This document shows positions 9,785 through 19,330 of a DNA stretch of 64,000 nucleotides, piece by piece. The DNA lies in the NCBI RefSeq assembly GCF_024362695.1, contig NC_065420.1, forward strand, positions 5,843,420 to 5,907,419. The letters run 5' to 3'. The translations under genes and the position numbers were made by a program. The notes under the pieces are model-generated. The model did no database searches. It was given only the letters and a program-made list of their open reading frames with translations, and had not been told where the DNA came from. The stretch comes from Pectinophora gossypiella (lineage: Eukaryota > Arthropoda > Insecta > Lepidoptera > Gelechiidae). Every line of letters starts with the position of its first letter. The stretch's first letter is position 1.

Positions 9785-10980
9785 AGTTAGTAGTACTTGC
9801 AATATTGTTAGCTGCGACCACAGCTCTCCCAATGTTTGGTGACTTCGGGAGTTCCATGATGAATAGCCTCGACAAAAAGAAATATGCATTTGGGTTGGAC
9901 ATTGGTGACGTCATGAATATAAAGCTGAACAATAAAAATAAAAGCAGATATATGTTTAAAGCAAAACCTCTGCCAGACCACGTACACCTAGCAACCAAAT
10001 ATAAAGCAAAAGTGACCAAAGCTCCAAAGCCAAAGCTAAATATTGGAGTGGATATTGGCGACGTTATGAATGTTAAGGTAAATGTTGTCAATAAAAAACA
10101 TGCACCTACAAACGTTACCCACGGTATAATAGAAGCTATTATACCCGTTGTGACTAAACGGCCAAAGCGTAAGAAGAAGAAACACTCCAAGAAAAAGCAC
10201 ACCAAAATTGAACCTGTGACAGATGAAATACGCCCTGGATACATATCGGGAATGGGAACTGTAGTGAACGCAAAGAAAATGCCATTACTAACGCAGAAAA
10301 CAAATGCAACAATAGTTAATATTGTTCCTACTACAAAAGTTAATCTTGTAACTACTACAAAACCAGTGGTCAAGAAATTACACAATTTATATGCCTGGGA
10401 GGAGTATATGAGGCCCGGCATAGATCGTAGTCCTAGTCGTATACCAAATTCACGTAGTCGTACATCTAATGTAACGGATAATATACATTCCAAGCCTGAA
10501 GAAACCCGTAAAACTGTAACAACACCTAAAATCTCTTTTAGGCCTGTACGTACATCACCTAACGGTGGAGAAACCAAAGTGACATCTGAAGCTACAACTT
10601 TATCGAGTTTACCTGATCCAGATAATGTAGCACATAAAGACACACGAAGATTTAAGAAGCCTGTATCAAGACATAAACGTCCTAAGAATAAAAATGTTGT
10701 TGAACATAAAGATTCACCTGATTCACATGATGATGCAACTAAATCCACACCAGGGCCTATAGTGACCATGCAACTTATGGAACGTATAACGGATTTGCCC
10801 CCCACAGACAGTCACGTTTTGATCGACAGTGAATTGATCGAGACTATAGAGATGGACACAATGAATAATCTACCAGAGCCTAGTGTGATATCTGCACTGC
10901 AATCTTTTTTGTCATTGGTTGCAACTTCCATCGGCACCATGGGCGCTGTGGGTGTTAATAAAATCCAGAAATCTTTGTAA
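9781..10980 (+). CDS. Secreted lysine-rich protein, 399 aa, tandem paralogue 1
   Basis: I do not recognise the family. The start is the ATG at 9781; the frame is open further upstream only through a TTG. Residues 1-16 form a signal peptide (MKLVVLAILLAATTALP), so the product is probably secreted. Two internal repeats follow: FGLDIGDVMNIKLN (37-50) and IGVDIGDVMNVKVN (88-101). Residues 126-142 are almost all Lys/Arg/His, a possible polyanion-binding or proprotein-cleavage region. N-glycosylation sequons are at N111, N175 and N230. The middle is low-complexity and rich in Thr, Pro and Ser. The C-terminus carries NNLPEPSVISALQSFL (362-377). The single exon spans the whole protein. The smaller gene at 11504 on the same strand shares signal peptide, the N111-region block, a Lys-rich patch and the C-terminal motif. 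No canonical AATAAA is seen close downstream. A function in cuticle, silk, egg-shell or reproductive secretion would be guesswork. Confidence 0.8.
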   Translation: MKLVVLAILLAATTALPMFGDFGSSMMNSLDKKKYAFGLDIGDVMNIKLNNKNKSRYMFKAKPLPDHVHLATKYKAKVTKAPKPKLNIGVDIGDVMNVKVNVVNKKHAPTNVTHGIIEAIIPVVTKRPKRKKKKHSKKKHTKIEPVTDEIRPGYISGMGTVVNAKKMPLLTQKTNATIVNIVPTTKVNLVTTTKPVVKKLHNLYAWEEYMRPGIDRSPSRIPNSRSRTSNVTDNIHSKPEETRKTVTTPKISFRPVRTSPNGGETKVTSEATTLSSLPDPDNVAHKDTRRFKKPVSRHKRPKNKNVVEHKDSPDSHDDATKSTPGPIVTMQLMERITDLPPTDSHVLIDSELIETIEMDTMNNLPEPSVISALQSFLSLVATSIGTMGAVGVNKIQKSL

Positions 10981-11503
10981 ATATAATCGATATTTGATAA
11001 TATTAGACAATGTTGTATTATATGAATTGGTTTGCACTATAGGTAGGTACATCGTCTTACTAGTAACAAGCATTTTATTATTTAGCGTTGTAAAATTAGA
11101 CTTTAAACTGGGTTGCCGAGTTGCCGGGTTGTAAATAGGTGTTTGATTAAGTTCATTGTTGCATATAACTTTAACTAGAATAAGCATAAAAATGAGGGGA
11201 AAGTATATTTAACGGTAAGCAGGTTCGTATCTTTTTTAATCTGGGAAGTAAGCTTGGAAAAAAGTGGAAATGTTCATTCCATACCGCATACCGTATCCAT
11301 ACCGAACCGCGAAGTTCCGTGTTACTCTATGATACCAAATCAAATAGTATTTATATATTCGACCTATTTAATCATAAAACTCCTAGAATAATGTTATTGT
11401 CTGTGATTCTTACTTAGAATCAGAAACTTCAAGTAAACATTATTTCCGAAACTCAAATTTGTCAGTAGTCAAAATTATTCCTGCTAGCTGCTAGTTTTAA
11501 ATT

Positions 11504-12163
11504 ATGAAGATAGCAATATTCGCTCATCTGTTGGCTGTGGCCACGGCCATGACTTTACCAAATGGGGTCCCGCCAGAGCCAGACGCCGCGAAAGTAAACC
11601 CTCCTTTAAAAATTTCGGATCCTGCCAACATTGTAAATACGAAAGTTAATGTCGGAGGTGAAGTGGTGACTGCTAATCACAGCGTTATAGCCCAGGGTGT
11701 AACAGAAGCGTCTGTAGCTGCTAAGGCCCCAAAAGCCATGAAACGTAAAATGAAAAAATCCAAAAATCCTGGCCTTCAACCGGTACAAGATGACACCCCT
11801 GACAACTTATTCGTCAAAGGAATTGGAAACGTCCCTAAGCGGATTGTCACACCGATGGCAACTTCACATGGCCAGTCAAAACTGCCTGACTCAACTACCA
11901 TACCTGATGAACCAGAAAACAAGACCTCTGGACAACAATTTGTATCTGTGAAGTACGAACTACCAGAGCGTCTGCCGATCCCAAACGCTCAGAGTGCCAG
12001 AGAGGTAATGGAGTCTGGAGTGAATAACTTTCCGGAGCCTGGCGTGATGGCCGCACTTCAATCTTGGTTGGCCAAGGCAATCAATTACTTCGGGACCGGT
12101 GCTGGGGAGGACGTTAAGAGAGTTGAAGGGATTAAACAACGTACAATAGTAGTAAGGGAATGA
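11504..12163 (+). CDS. Secreted protein, 219 aa, tandem paralogue 2
   Basis: Family not recognised. Starts at a true ATG (11504) and encodes a signal peptide, MKIAIFAHLLAVATAMT. The mature protein begins LPNGVPPEP, resembling LPMFG in the neighbour. DPANIVNTKVNV (39-50) aligns with the second DIGDVMNVKVNV repeat of the 399-aa protein. The sequon N58 in NHSVIAQGVTEASV aligns with N111 (NVTHGIIEAIIPVV). A short basic patch (78-87) takes the place of the long Lys run, and GIGNV (106-110) matches GMGTV. The C-terminus has NNFPEPGVMAALQSWL (174-189). One exon, 523 bp downstream of paralogue 1 and on the same strand. A TCAGT initiator-like site is at 11462-11466 without a good TATA box. Divergence is high, so the duplication is old and both frames have stayed open, which argues for selection. 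Confidence 0.8.
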   Translation: MKIAIFAHLLAVATAMTLPNGVPPEPDAAKVNPPLKISDPANIVNTKVNVGGEVVTANHSVIAQGVTEASVAAKAPKAMKRKMKKSKNPGLQPVQDDTPDNLFVKGIGNVPKRIVTPMATSHGQSKLPDSTTIPDEPENKTSGQQFVSVKYELPERLPIPNAQSAREVMESGVNNFPEPGVMAALQSWLAKAINYFGTGAGEDVKRVEGIKQRTIVVRE

Positions 12164-12334
12164 AAGATTATAGTATAAGATCCCACTGCAAAATTGTGCT
12201 CTATGTGATATATAATTGAGTTGAGATTTAAATTTTAAAATCCTTTCTCTTTGGATCTTATACCATAATATAAGTTCATAAGTTGTAAACTTGTACCTTA
12301 CTTCTGTTATTTTGTATGTTTGCCTAAAAGTCTC

Positions 12335-12340
12335 ATTAAA
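12335..12340 (+). promoter_or_regulatory. Candidate polyadenylation signal ATTAAA
   Basis: ATTAAA lies 172 bp after the stop of the 219-aa gene. It is the commonest variant of the poly(A) hexamer and is the first plausible one in the 3' region. Confidence 0.3.
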
Positions 12341-12629
12341 ATCTTATGTCCGCAGTACAAAATATTTCAAGGCAAGAGTTTTATGAAAGTATTTCGTTTT
12401 CTTTACTGTAAAAGACATTTGAGACTAAGCCTTACTCTATAAAGGTTTGGAACCTATCTTTGACTGGTCTTGAAATAGAGCGCGAAGAGAAGATAGAGAA
12501 CGCTTAGCCATATTGTATGATTTTTACACGGTTCACAATCTTTTGTACTGCTGCTGAAATTTTATGAGACTAAGCGTGCGCGTAGTTTGGTGAAATGTAA
12601 TGCTTGTAGCGTCTAATGTAATCCCTTCG

Positions 12630-12765
12630 TAAACGTAATTCACCTGAGCTAATTCACCTAGAGGTGCATTAAACAAACTTTTAGTAATCATTAATCACCA
12701 GGGTGCATTAAATTTACTTTTGAAAAACTTTATTCACCTTATTCACCTGGGTGCATTAATGTGGT
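12630..12765 (+). repeat. Array of CACCT / GGTGCATTAA motifs
   Basis: The motif TTCACCT, a short gap, then GGTGCATTAA occurs three times: near 12655-12672, 12694-12710 and 12740-12759. A lone AATTCACCTGAG precedes them and the complementary CAGGTGAATTAA closes the transposase remnant at 13045-13056. The CACCT/AGGTG dyad suggests subterminal transposase-binding sites of the element. Confidence 0.55.
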
Positions 12766-13055
12766 TGAACCCAGAAAACATACTTTTATGGTCGGTTTTT
12801 GCAGAAAGACACCAAACTAATAATTATGTGGAAAGTTTTCACACTACACTCAGTAGAAGAATAAAAAAATATAATAGAAGCCTGCTTGATCTAATCGCGG
12901 CATTCAAAAAAGACGCAGATACCAAGCGCACACCAAAGCGACGTAGGTGTAGCGTTATAACAAACGATGAATTTATACTTGAGGCCCAATTAAGCCTCTT
13001 ACATGAAAATATTACTGTAGGTCATTTTCTGGTAATGGATGCTCAGGTGAATTAA
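12720..13055 (+). pseudogene. MULE-type transposase C-terminal fragment
   Basis: The frame runs 111 codons to the stop at 13053-13055. HQTNNYVESFHTTLSRRIKK followed by YNRSLLDLIAAFKK matches the pattern after the catalytic core of MULE-like transposases (TNNxxEsfH, a basic segment, then a leucine-rich helix). The first 13 or so codons are the motif array and not domain sequence, and there is no proper ATG at the beginning. No DDE core is present upstream, so the copy is truncated. Superfamily from motif only. Confidence 0.5.
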
Positions 13056-14160
13056 GTTAACGAAAGGAATGTTAGTAATGCTCCAAGCGTGTGCGTGTAA
13101 TGTTCAGTTTGCGCGCGCAAGGTGTTCAAAAACTACTTCCATAATAAGGTCACTCAAATGGTTGTTCGAACGCGCGATGCGTTCACACTGCCGCCGCTGC
13201 GTGGACATGTAATGAAAGGCAGAACATTGCATTTCATGTTACATTTCACCATCACACGCATCATTAACAAAAAAATATAAAGTAACAAAGTATAATACAA
13301 GTTTACAACTTATATTTGATTCCCAAGTTTAACCCCTTTTGACTGCACGAACAATGAGAAAGTAAAATATTCTTTTGTTTCAGTAGCAAAGCAGTTAGTG
13401 TTTCAACCATTTTTTTTAATAGAATTTGAATTTTTATTTATTATAATGGAAGAATGGGGTGTTTATTTATTTGCTTATTGCATGTCATACTGGGGATGTG
13501 TCGTGAATTGTTGTTTGAATAAAATGTATTTCTTGTGTGAAGATTCACTTATTTACTAACTAATAGTTTAGACTTGTGGTTATTATACTATTAATATTTA
13601 TTATTACTGACTTAAGTATAATACTACTATTAAGATATTTATTTTATAGTTAGTTTACCATAAACACGGGTAAACAGGAATTACCCATACACCCACCGGT
13701 GGATTAAGTCAGTGAATGCACGGGTTGCGAGGGAAATCTAGTAAGTCTAAAGATAAAACATTATAGTACCTACTTACTAGATTCCTTTAAGCCTTAGAAT
13801 CTTCAAGGCTAGAGTGAATACCTTTATTCTCAGTAGTCCTACTGATCAGTCCCACTGTAGGACTAATGGGAAATTATTTTCTCACTAAGGCATTTGGTAA
13901 GCGTGATCCGCCTTAGACCACATCGTCACTCACCATCAGGTGAGACTGAGGTCAAACGAGAACTTACATTATTAAAAAAAATCTCGGATACATTCACTAC
14001 TTGGCCGGCCAATTGGGTAGTGCTGCGGGCAAACTATCCGTGTTTAATAGAGACAACAATATCATCAATTCGTTTCCACGGTATCTACGAGTAGCTGTTT
14101 GTATCACGGAGATTAGCTCGGATTATGACACTGTTTGCTCTACAGCACGTATCACATAAA
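13056..14160. other. Unassigned intergenic DNA
   Basis: No convincing gene. 13130-13215 is locally GC-rich (GCGCGCGATGCG, CCGCCGCTGCG) and may belong to the MULE element's other end. From 13890 there is a short fragment resembling 29985-30045 and 43935-43990 (ACTTGGCCGG). Confidence 0.35.
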
Positions 14161-14549
14161 CAGACGTCACGCACTGCCTGCCATGCCAATATCAACCTTC
14201 ACGCTTCATGTTTAAATACGTATTCATCTGAAAGCATAGTTTCCGCAGTGGGCCGCACGATTTGTAAACATGGGTTACTGAAAAACCGTTATATGAAACA
14301 TTGAGTAAGTATAATGTATTGCAATTAGCAAAGCTTTTATGCTGGAGTGCGAGCGAATAAACAGCATAGAATGAGTTTAATTGGTCTATTATAGTGGTCA
14401 GAGCATACACCTCTCGATGTGAACGTACCGGGTTCCATTCGTGGTCGGTACATGCCAAAAATTACTTAGAGATCTGTAGTTTGGTTATAACATTGCAGGC
14501 TAATCACCCGACAGTCCAAAAGTAAGATGATACCGTTCTTCGGAAAGCA

Positions 14550-14690
14550 TGTTAGTTGAGCTAGAAGCAATTTGCAAAGCAATATTGCAATTTGACATTT
14601 GCGCATACAAAAGTGCGCAATGTCAACAAATATCAAATAGCAATACGGCTTTCTTACATGAATTACTTCAAAGTGGCTTTTTTAACTCCC
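14550..14690 (+). mobile_element. MITE-N, diverged copy
   Basis: The left end GTTAGTTGAGCTAGAAGCAATT and the right end AATTACTTCAAAGTGGCTTTTTTAAC are imperfect inverted repeats of the N family (consensus end GGGTTAAAAAGGCCACATCG). The interior GCAATTTGACATTTGCGCATA is shared with 53294-53450. Confidence 0.5.
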
Positions 14691-14811
14691 TTAAACGCGT
14701 TCGATATTTTTTTTTGTTCGCCATCCAGCACAGAATCAAAATAGGACACAGCGTCGCTGATGTCGCTGACTTATCTGAATTTTTGGCGAATGATATTTGC
14801 ACCTTTTGCTG

Positions 14812-14937
14812 TTGTCAATGAGACACAAATTGTTTTAGCAAAATATTGCAGATACAGCAGTTTGCAAAATCAGTTTGCTATTGTCAATGAGACACAAATT
14901 GTTTTAGCAAAATATTGCAGATACAGCAGTTTGCAAA
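14812..14937 (+). repeat. 69-bp tandem duplication
   Basis: TTGTCAATGAGACACAAATT begins at 14812 and again at 14881. Some 57 bp are identical in both units and the period is 69 bp. Because 69 is divisible by 3, a small open frame passes through both units with a duplicated 23-residue block (VNETQIVLAKYCRYSSLQN). The ORF has no other sign of being a gene. Confidence 0.8.
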
Positions 14938-15365
14938 ACAGCCACGACATAATACGAGTGTATGTATCTATCGCCTTACACTTAATTATTTTCCTTTTTT
15001 TTTACCCCGGTGGGAAATAGGCGTGAGTTTGTGTATATTGTTTATGTATTTTCGGACGATCGAAACTTTGTTATGCGACCGCAGTTCGATAGTAAGCCCA
15101 TCAATCTTCCGCTTACGTCAATAGCACCTTTATAGCCGAGTTGTAGAGTGTGCTTTTGTTTGGGTGTGGGTTTGACGTCATAATCAGCTGTTTGTCCGAA
15201 GTCGGTTAAGCCGAAGCCGCGGACGTAGGCGGTAATCGGTGGTATTTTGTTATACGATCGGTTGTTGATGCGATACTGGGCTACAGATTCTGCGTTCACC
15301 ATTTGTCCGGCCATGTAGAATAAATAATCTTCTTCTTTGCGAGGCGATGGCGATCGATATTAAAT

Positions 15366-15680
15366 TTTTGCTGACCAATAATTGGCCACGCTTACGGCAT
15401 TGTCAGTGGCTTTGTGAAGGTCTTTAATAGTGCAAGTGTTAGGGCATTTAGGACAGCATTAAAGGTGAGCCATAGTTTGCGGTGATAATCCACACTCGCA
15501 CTCATCGCAACCATCAACCAGGTATCCCCACCTGCAGAGATTATCCTTGCAGCGGCCAACATGTGTCCGGAGCCTATTTAAAGACTTCCATGTCGACCAC
15601 GCTAGATTGATTCCAGGCTTTCCGATGGGGCGATAAAAGGGGTGGGAGAACACTTCTGCCGCCAAAGATTGAAGCGGGCT
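15366..15680 (-). pseudogene. LINE ORF2 C-terminal remnant
   Basis: On the minus strand 15459-15665 reads NLAWSTWKSLNRLRTHVGRC, then CRWGYLVDGCDECECGLSPQTMAHL. The complement of 15366-15460 continues with CCPKCPNTCTIKDLHKATDNA and VANYWSAKI before a stop. This order (NRLRTGxGRC helix, CxC...H...C zinc-knuckle-like cluster, ending in a short tail) is the C-terminus of R1/Jockey-type non-LTR elements. A frameshift or stop separates the two parts. Confidence 0.65.
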
Positions 15681-15710
15681 TGGCTAGGTTCGGAATCTAA
15701 TGTAATGTCC

Positions 15711-15711
<1 letters not shown>

Positions 15712-15750
<39 letters not shown>
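15712..15750. repeat. (TC)n microsatellite
   Basis: About 39 bp of uninterrupted TC dinucleotide repeat, directly before an inverted LINE-2 end at 15753. Confidence 0.95.
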
Positions 15751-15752
<2 letters not shown>

Positions 15753-15905
15753 TTAAGAGCCGCGCTCTTGTCGGTGGAGTAATCGCCATTCCTCTCTTCT
15801 TCCCGCCAAAACCTTCACCTTCCGATACGACACGACCTGCATCTTCTTTTTTATTTGTTTCATAAATGTTATTCCTAGGTCTACCCCTTCCTCTCTTCCC
15901 TTCAA
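15753..15905 (-). pseudogene. LINE-2 3' end fragment
   Basis: The minus strand ends in the HRQERGS stop signature (HRQERGS at about 15755-15775) shared with the longer copy at 32716-32975, and retains the GRPR-type basic segment in a broken frame. A (TC)n run abuts the 3' end. Confidence 0.6.
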
Positions 15906-16059
15906 TGTCCGGCTATTTATAATAAATAATGGTGATGATGTGATTAAGCCAATTTTGGCTACGGGGACTGCTTCAACTCCGACGACGCTCACAAAAAAAA
16001 ATAGAATAAAGAATAAAACTACTATACATAGAAAGGAGTTTTTAACTTCTATCATAGAA

Positions 16060-16196
16060 TAACACACGTAGAGCGGATGAAGGATAATAGCATTACGAAA
16101 GCGGTATATAAAGCGGTTTACGTCTGTGCTGGATTCGAACCTGCGACCTCGTGAGAGGCAAGCGTTCTACCAACTGGCCTACCACGGCTCGCTACC
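16060..16196. mobile_element. LINE-3 fragment (+) against SINE-D head (-)
   Basis: 16064-16113 on the plus strand encodes HVERMKDNSITKAVYKA, the same segment as 35390-35430. 16119-16196 is the inverted SINE-D tRNA head with B box complement GGATTCGAACC (16132-16142). The SINE appears to have replaced the rest of the LINE fragment. Confidence 0.6.
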
Positions 16197-16391
16197 AATT
16201 GGGCTATATTATTTCAGTAAAATTTAATATTATTTCAGTACTTAAGTGGATGACCCGAAAACGCGAGGTAGCGGGAAGGAGAGCAAAGGTTGAGAGTAGG
16301 CCGGCACCAAATTAATTATCTTCATGTTCCGTTTGTGGGGCATGGTCCTTTCACCGCCAGAAAGCCCCACATATTCTGAGTTAATAATACA

Positions 16392-16600
16392 GGGTGTTAG
16401 TGACGTAACGAATACTAAGAGGGATGATTAATGCTCATGATTCAGAGTTAATATCAAGTGGATTTTTCCATCGGGAAATTTCATGTTTTTGTTTTCTTTT
16501 ATTATTTTCAGTTCGATACTTTTGCGATGGAAAAAACCACTTTATATTAACTGAGAAACACGGTCTGTATTATATCATCCCTCTCAGTTTTCGGCACGGT
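16392..16600. mobile_element. Hairpin MITE family H copy
   Basis: It opens with CAGGGTGTTAGTGACGTAACG and its second half, from GCGATGGAAAAAACCACTT to about 16600, is roughly the complement of the first. The right terminus is degraded (TTCGGCACGGTC). Confidence 0.65.
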
Positions 16601-16967
16601 CTATCTGTCTTTATTTAGTAATCAGAATTTCATAATTTATTTTTGACCTAGGAAAGAAACTACCTATAAAGAATGCTAGGTAGGTACTACCGAGCTGTTA
16701 AGAAAATCAATGGGCAAAGTGCCCCGAACGTTGACATAAGGACCACATGTTTTCCAAACATCTCAATCAATCTCAATCTACCAGCCAATAGGGATTTCAC
16801 GCCTGAAATCCTTTAAGTTTTATTTTTTTGAATAATATTTAAATCAAATTTGGATTTCGTACCAAATATGGCTGAAAACGTTTTGATTGCTTCGGACTCT
16901 ACCCACTCCATTAGGGGTTATACGCGTGAGTTTCTTTATCTTATAAACGATGACAGGTGATGACAAT

Positions 16968-17375
16968 GAATGATCAAACCTAAGCCCCCACCCTCGGAGC
17001 AGACTCCTACTCCGAAATCCAAACGAATTAAATAAAACTCCTCATAAACTTTTCGAGTTATGAAGCTGCTTCTTGGCACGAAGCGATAATAGGTAGACTT
17101 TAATAACACTATCGCGAACGTTTTCCGACTAACTTAAATGCGATCTTCTTCTTCTATCGTGTGAGTTGTGAGGTGGATTACCAACCCCATCAACCCTGGT
17201 GTCAGGGTTACTATTAAGCCGCCAAAGGCCCCTGACATGGCTCATGTAATGACTACTAACTTTCATCAGACAGAGTACTGCGGGGCGGAAGGCAAGAGGG
17301 AAACCACTGCCCTATTTTTCCCTAAAAATTAGCATGGAGAATGCTACGCCGACAAGAGCGTGGCTCTTAAATTAG
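16968..17375 (-). repeat. Composite: repeat L, SINE-A tail and LINE-2 end
   Basis: 16968-17150 is the complement of repeat L at 1135-1350. 17146-17275 is an inverted SINE-A tail (CTTCTATCGTGTGAGTTGTG to GTAATGACTAC). 17265-17375, on the plus strand, is a LINE-2 3' UTR segment ending GAGCGTGGCTCTTAAATTAG, matching 52660-52780. Confidence 0.55.
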
Positions 17376-17734
17376 TGTTGGTAGGGCAACAAACTTATTG
17401 GATAACCGAAATCCACGCAAATAAAACCAGTAACAACAACTAGTCATAGTAGTATGCTTTTAAATTATTCTCGCCACTGCGGGTACAAGATCGACATGCG
17501 GAAAATATCGTGAATTTGTCGAAGTTGATCCTTCTTATGAGATTTATTATTATATACCGTAAGATTTTGTCCTTTCAATGGATTTTGGGCGAACCTTTCA
17601 GAATAGATTTATTGAACAGTCGGTGGTGCTATTAACATTCGTAAAAGGCTTTTTGTGCACTACCCTCTCTCGGGATTAAGCAGGCAACCGTAATAAAAAG
17701 TAGTGTAAGTATGTCACTTCTCATCATTCCCATA

Positions 17735-17965
17735 ATGCTAGCATTATCCCGTTTTTCACAGGGTCCGCTCACCTAACCTGAAGATTTAACAGGTCCGGTT
17801 TTTTACAGAAGCGACTGCCGGTCTGACCTTCCAATCCGCGAAGGGAAAGCCCAATACAGGTTAGGTCACATACCTCCGAAAATACATTACTCGGAATGTG
17901 GGTTTTCTTTCTCACGATGTTTTCGTTCACCGCTGAGCACGTGATAATCATTTATCATTTTGTTT
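17735..17965 (-). mobile_element. SINE-D, inverted, head missing
   Basis: Complement of the SINE-D body: CCCGTTTTTCACAGGGTCCG at the 3' end through GAGCACGTGATAATCATTTA. The tRNA-derived head is absent, the usual outcome of 5' truncation. Confidence 0.7.
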
Positions 17966-18361
17966 TTATTTATTTAAGTGTATGCCATTTCTATACGCCA
18001 GTAAAGTCATCAGTCTAAAATCATAGAATTAAATTCATATTTAGATCTTAAATCCAGATATCCAAATAAGTTTCCAGGATTTGTGCCTTTTTACTGGCTG
18101 GTTGGTTGTAGATTCGCCTATTACATGGGACTGAAACATAGCTGGCGAGCATTAGGTGTACTATACACCTCTGCCTACCCCTTCGAGGGTACAGGCGTGA
18201 TGCTGTTTTATGCTATGTTGATATAGGTTAGGTAGTGCATGAAAAATACAAGATCCCATTCTGTGCGTAATAAGGATAAACCGACAAATACACTTTTGCA
18301 TTTATAAGGCATACATACACATAGGGATACATATCACTGGGGTTATGGTATCGTATTTCTA

Positions 18362-18563
18362 TAAGAAGATGATTGGACACTTAATACGATACTACGAATT
18401 TATTAAAAACATATAAGGAAAGCTACAAGGAAAGAGATTAAGGGGAAGACCAAGAAAAGCTTACATGGAACAGATTAAAGAGAAGCCGGACGTCGTGTGT
18501 ATGGAAGTGAAAGAATAGGCCTCTGATAGACGAGAATGGAGAATGCACATCGACAAAAGCGTG
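18362..18563 (+). pseudogene. LINE-2 3' end, degenerate
   Basis: It resembles the coding end at 32740-32965 (AAGATGATTGGACAC, GGGGAAGACCAAGAAAAGC, CATGGAACAGATTAAAG) but with frame-breaking stops, for example TAAGGAAAG after the ATTAAAAACAT segment. Confidence 0.65.
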
Positions 18564-18819
18564 GTGATTCCTATATGATGTCGTCGTCATACATGGAGAC
18601 CGCGTCCACATCACTTATCATGATAGGCGTCTGTCTTAATGATGCTGCTATGACCTGCATTTATCCAAGGATCACCCCGGACTCTCCATTCAAAAATCCC
18701 ATTCTTACCCTGCGAGCGATACACCATCGCGCTTTCCTTCTAACCCCATGACCCAGAGGGGGTGAGGTAAATGTAGCACCGCGCCCGGTACGAATAAGTG
18801 CGGGGCGGAGTTATTCTTT

Positions 18820-19330
18820 ACTAGCGACCCGCCCCGGCTTCGCTCGGGTGCAATACTGAGGAAAAAATGAAATTATTTACGACGTTACATTATAAACCTC
18901 AAAAATAACAATATTTCTCCATTATATGCATGTTATTATACATATAAACCTTACTCTTGAATCACTCTATCTACTAAAACAAACCGCATCAAAATCCGTT
19001 GCGTAGTTTTAAAGATTTAAGCGTACATAGGGATATATGGACAGAAAAAGCGACTGAGTTTTATACTATGTAGTGATTATATGAGGTAAAAATAGCACCG
19101 AGATGACGCTGAGTCCAGTCGCTAGCTTAGAAATAAATATCACCGAACAAACCACTAACTAGAAAGAAAGAAAGAAAGAAACATTTATTATTTAGGACAC
19201 CACAGACACGGATTACATATATATATACGTACATTATAATGACATCACATCAGAAGTCAACGCACACACGAAATATTTTCTATATAGAAACATGGAAAAC
19301 GAACACAGAAACTTATACCTAAATTAAAAT
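18820..19330. repeat. Lepidopteran repeat with CGACCCGCCCCGGCTTCG start, then A-rich LINE tail
   Basis: 18823-19075 contains GACCCGCCCCGGCTTCGC, CCGCATCAAAATCCGTTGCG and a GGACAGAAAAAGCGACT end, a repeat very common in insect genomes. 19159-19330 starts with (GAAA)n and ATTTAGGACACCACAGACAC, a block also present at 45229-45260. Confidence 0.5.

Noticed and set aside
9774..10805. A 343-codon open frame antisense to the 399-aa gene
   Set aside because: It is fully antisense to a gene with a signal peptide and a paralogue. Its length follows from the codon use of the sense strand, and the neighbouring paralogue has no matching antisense frame.
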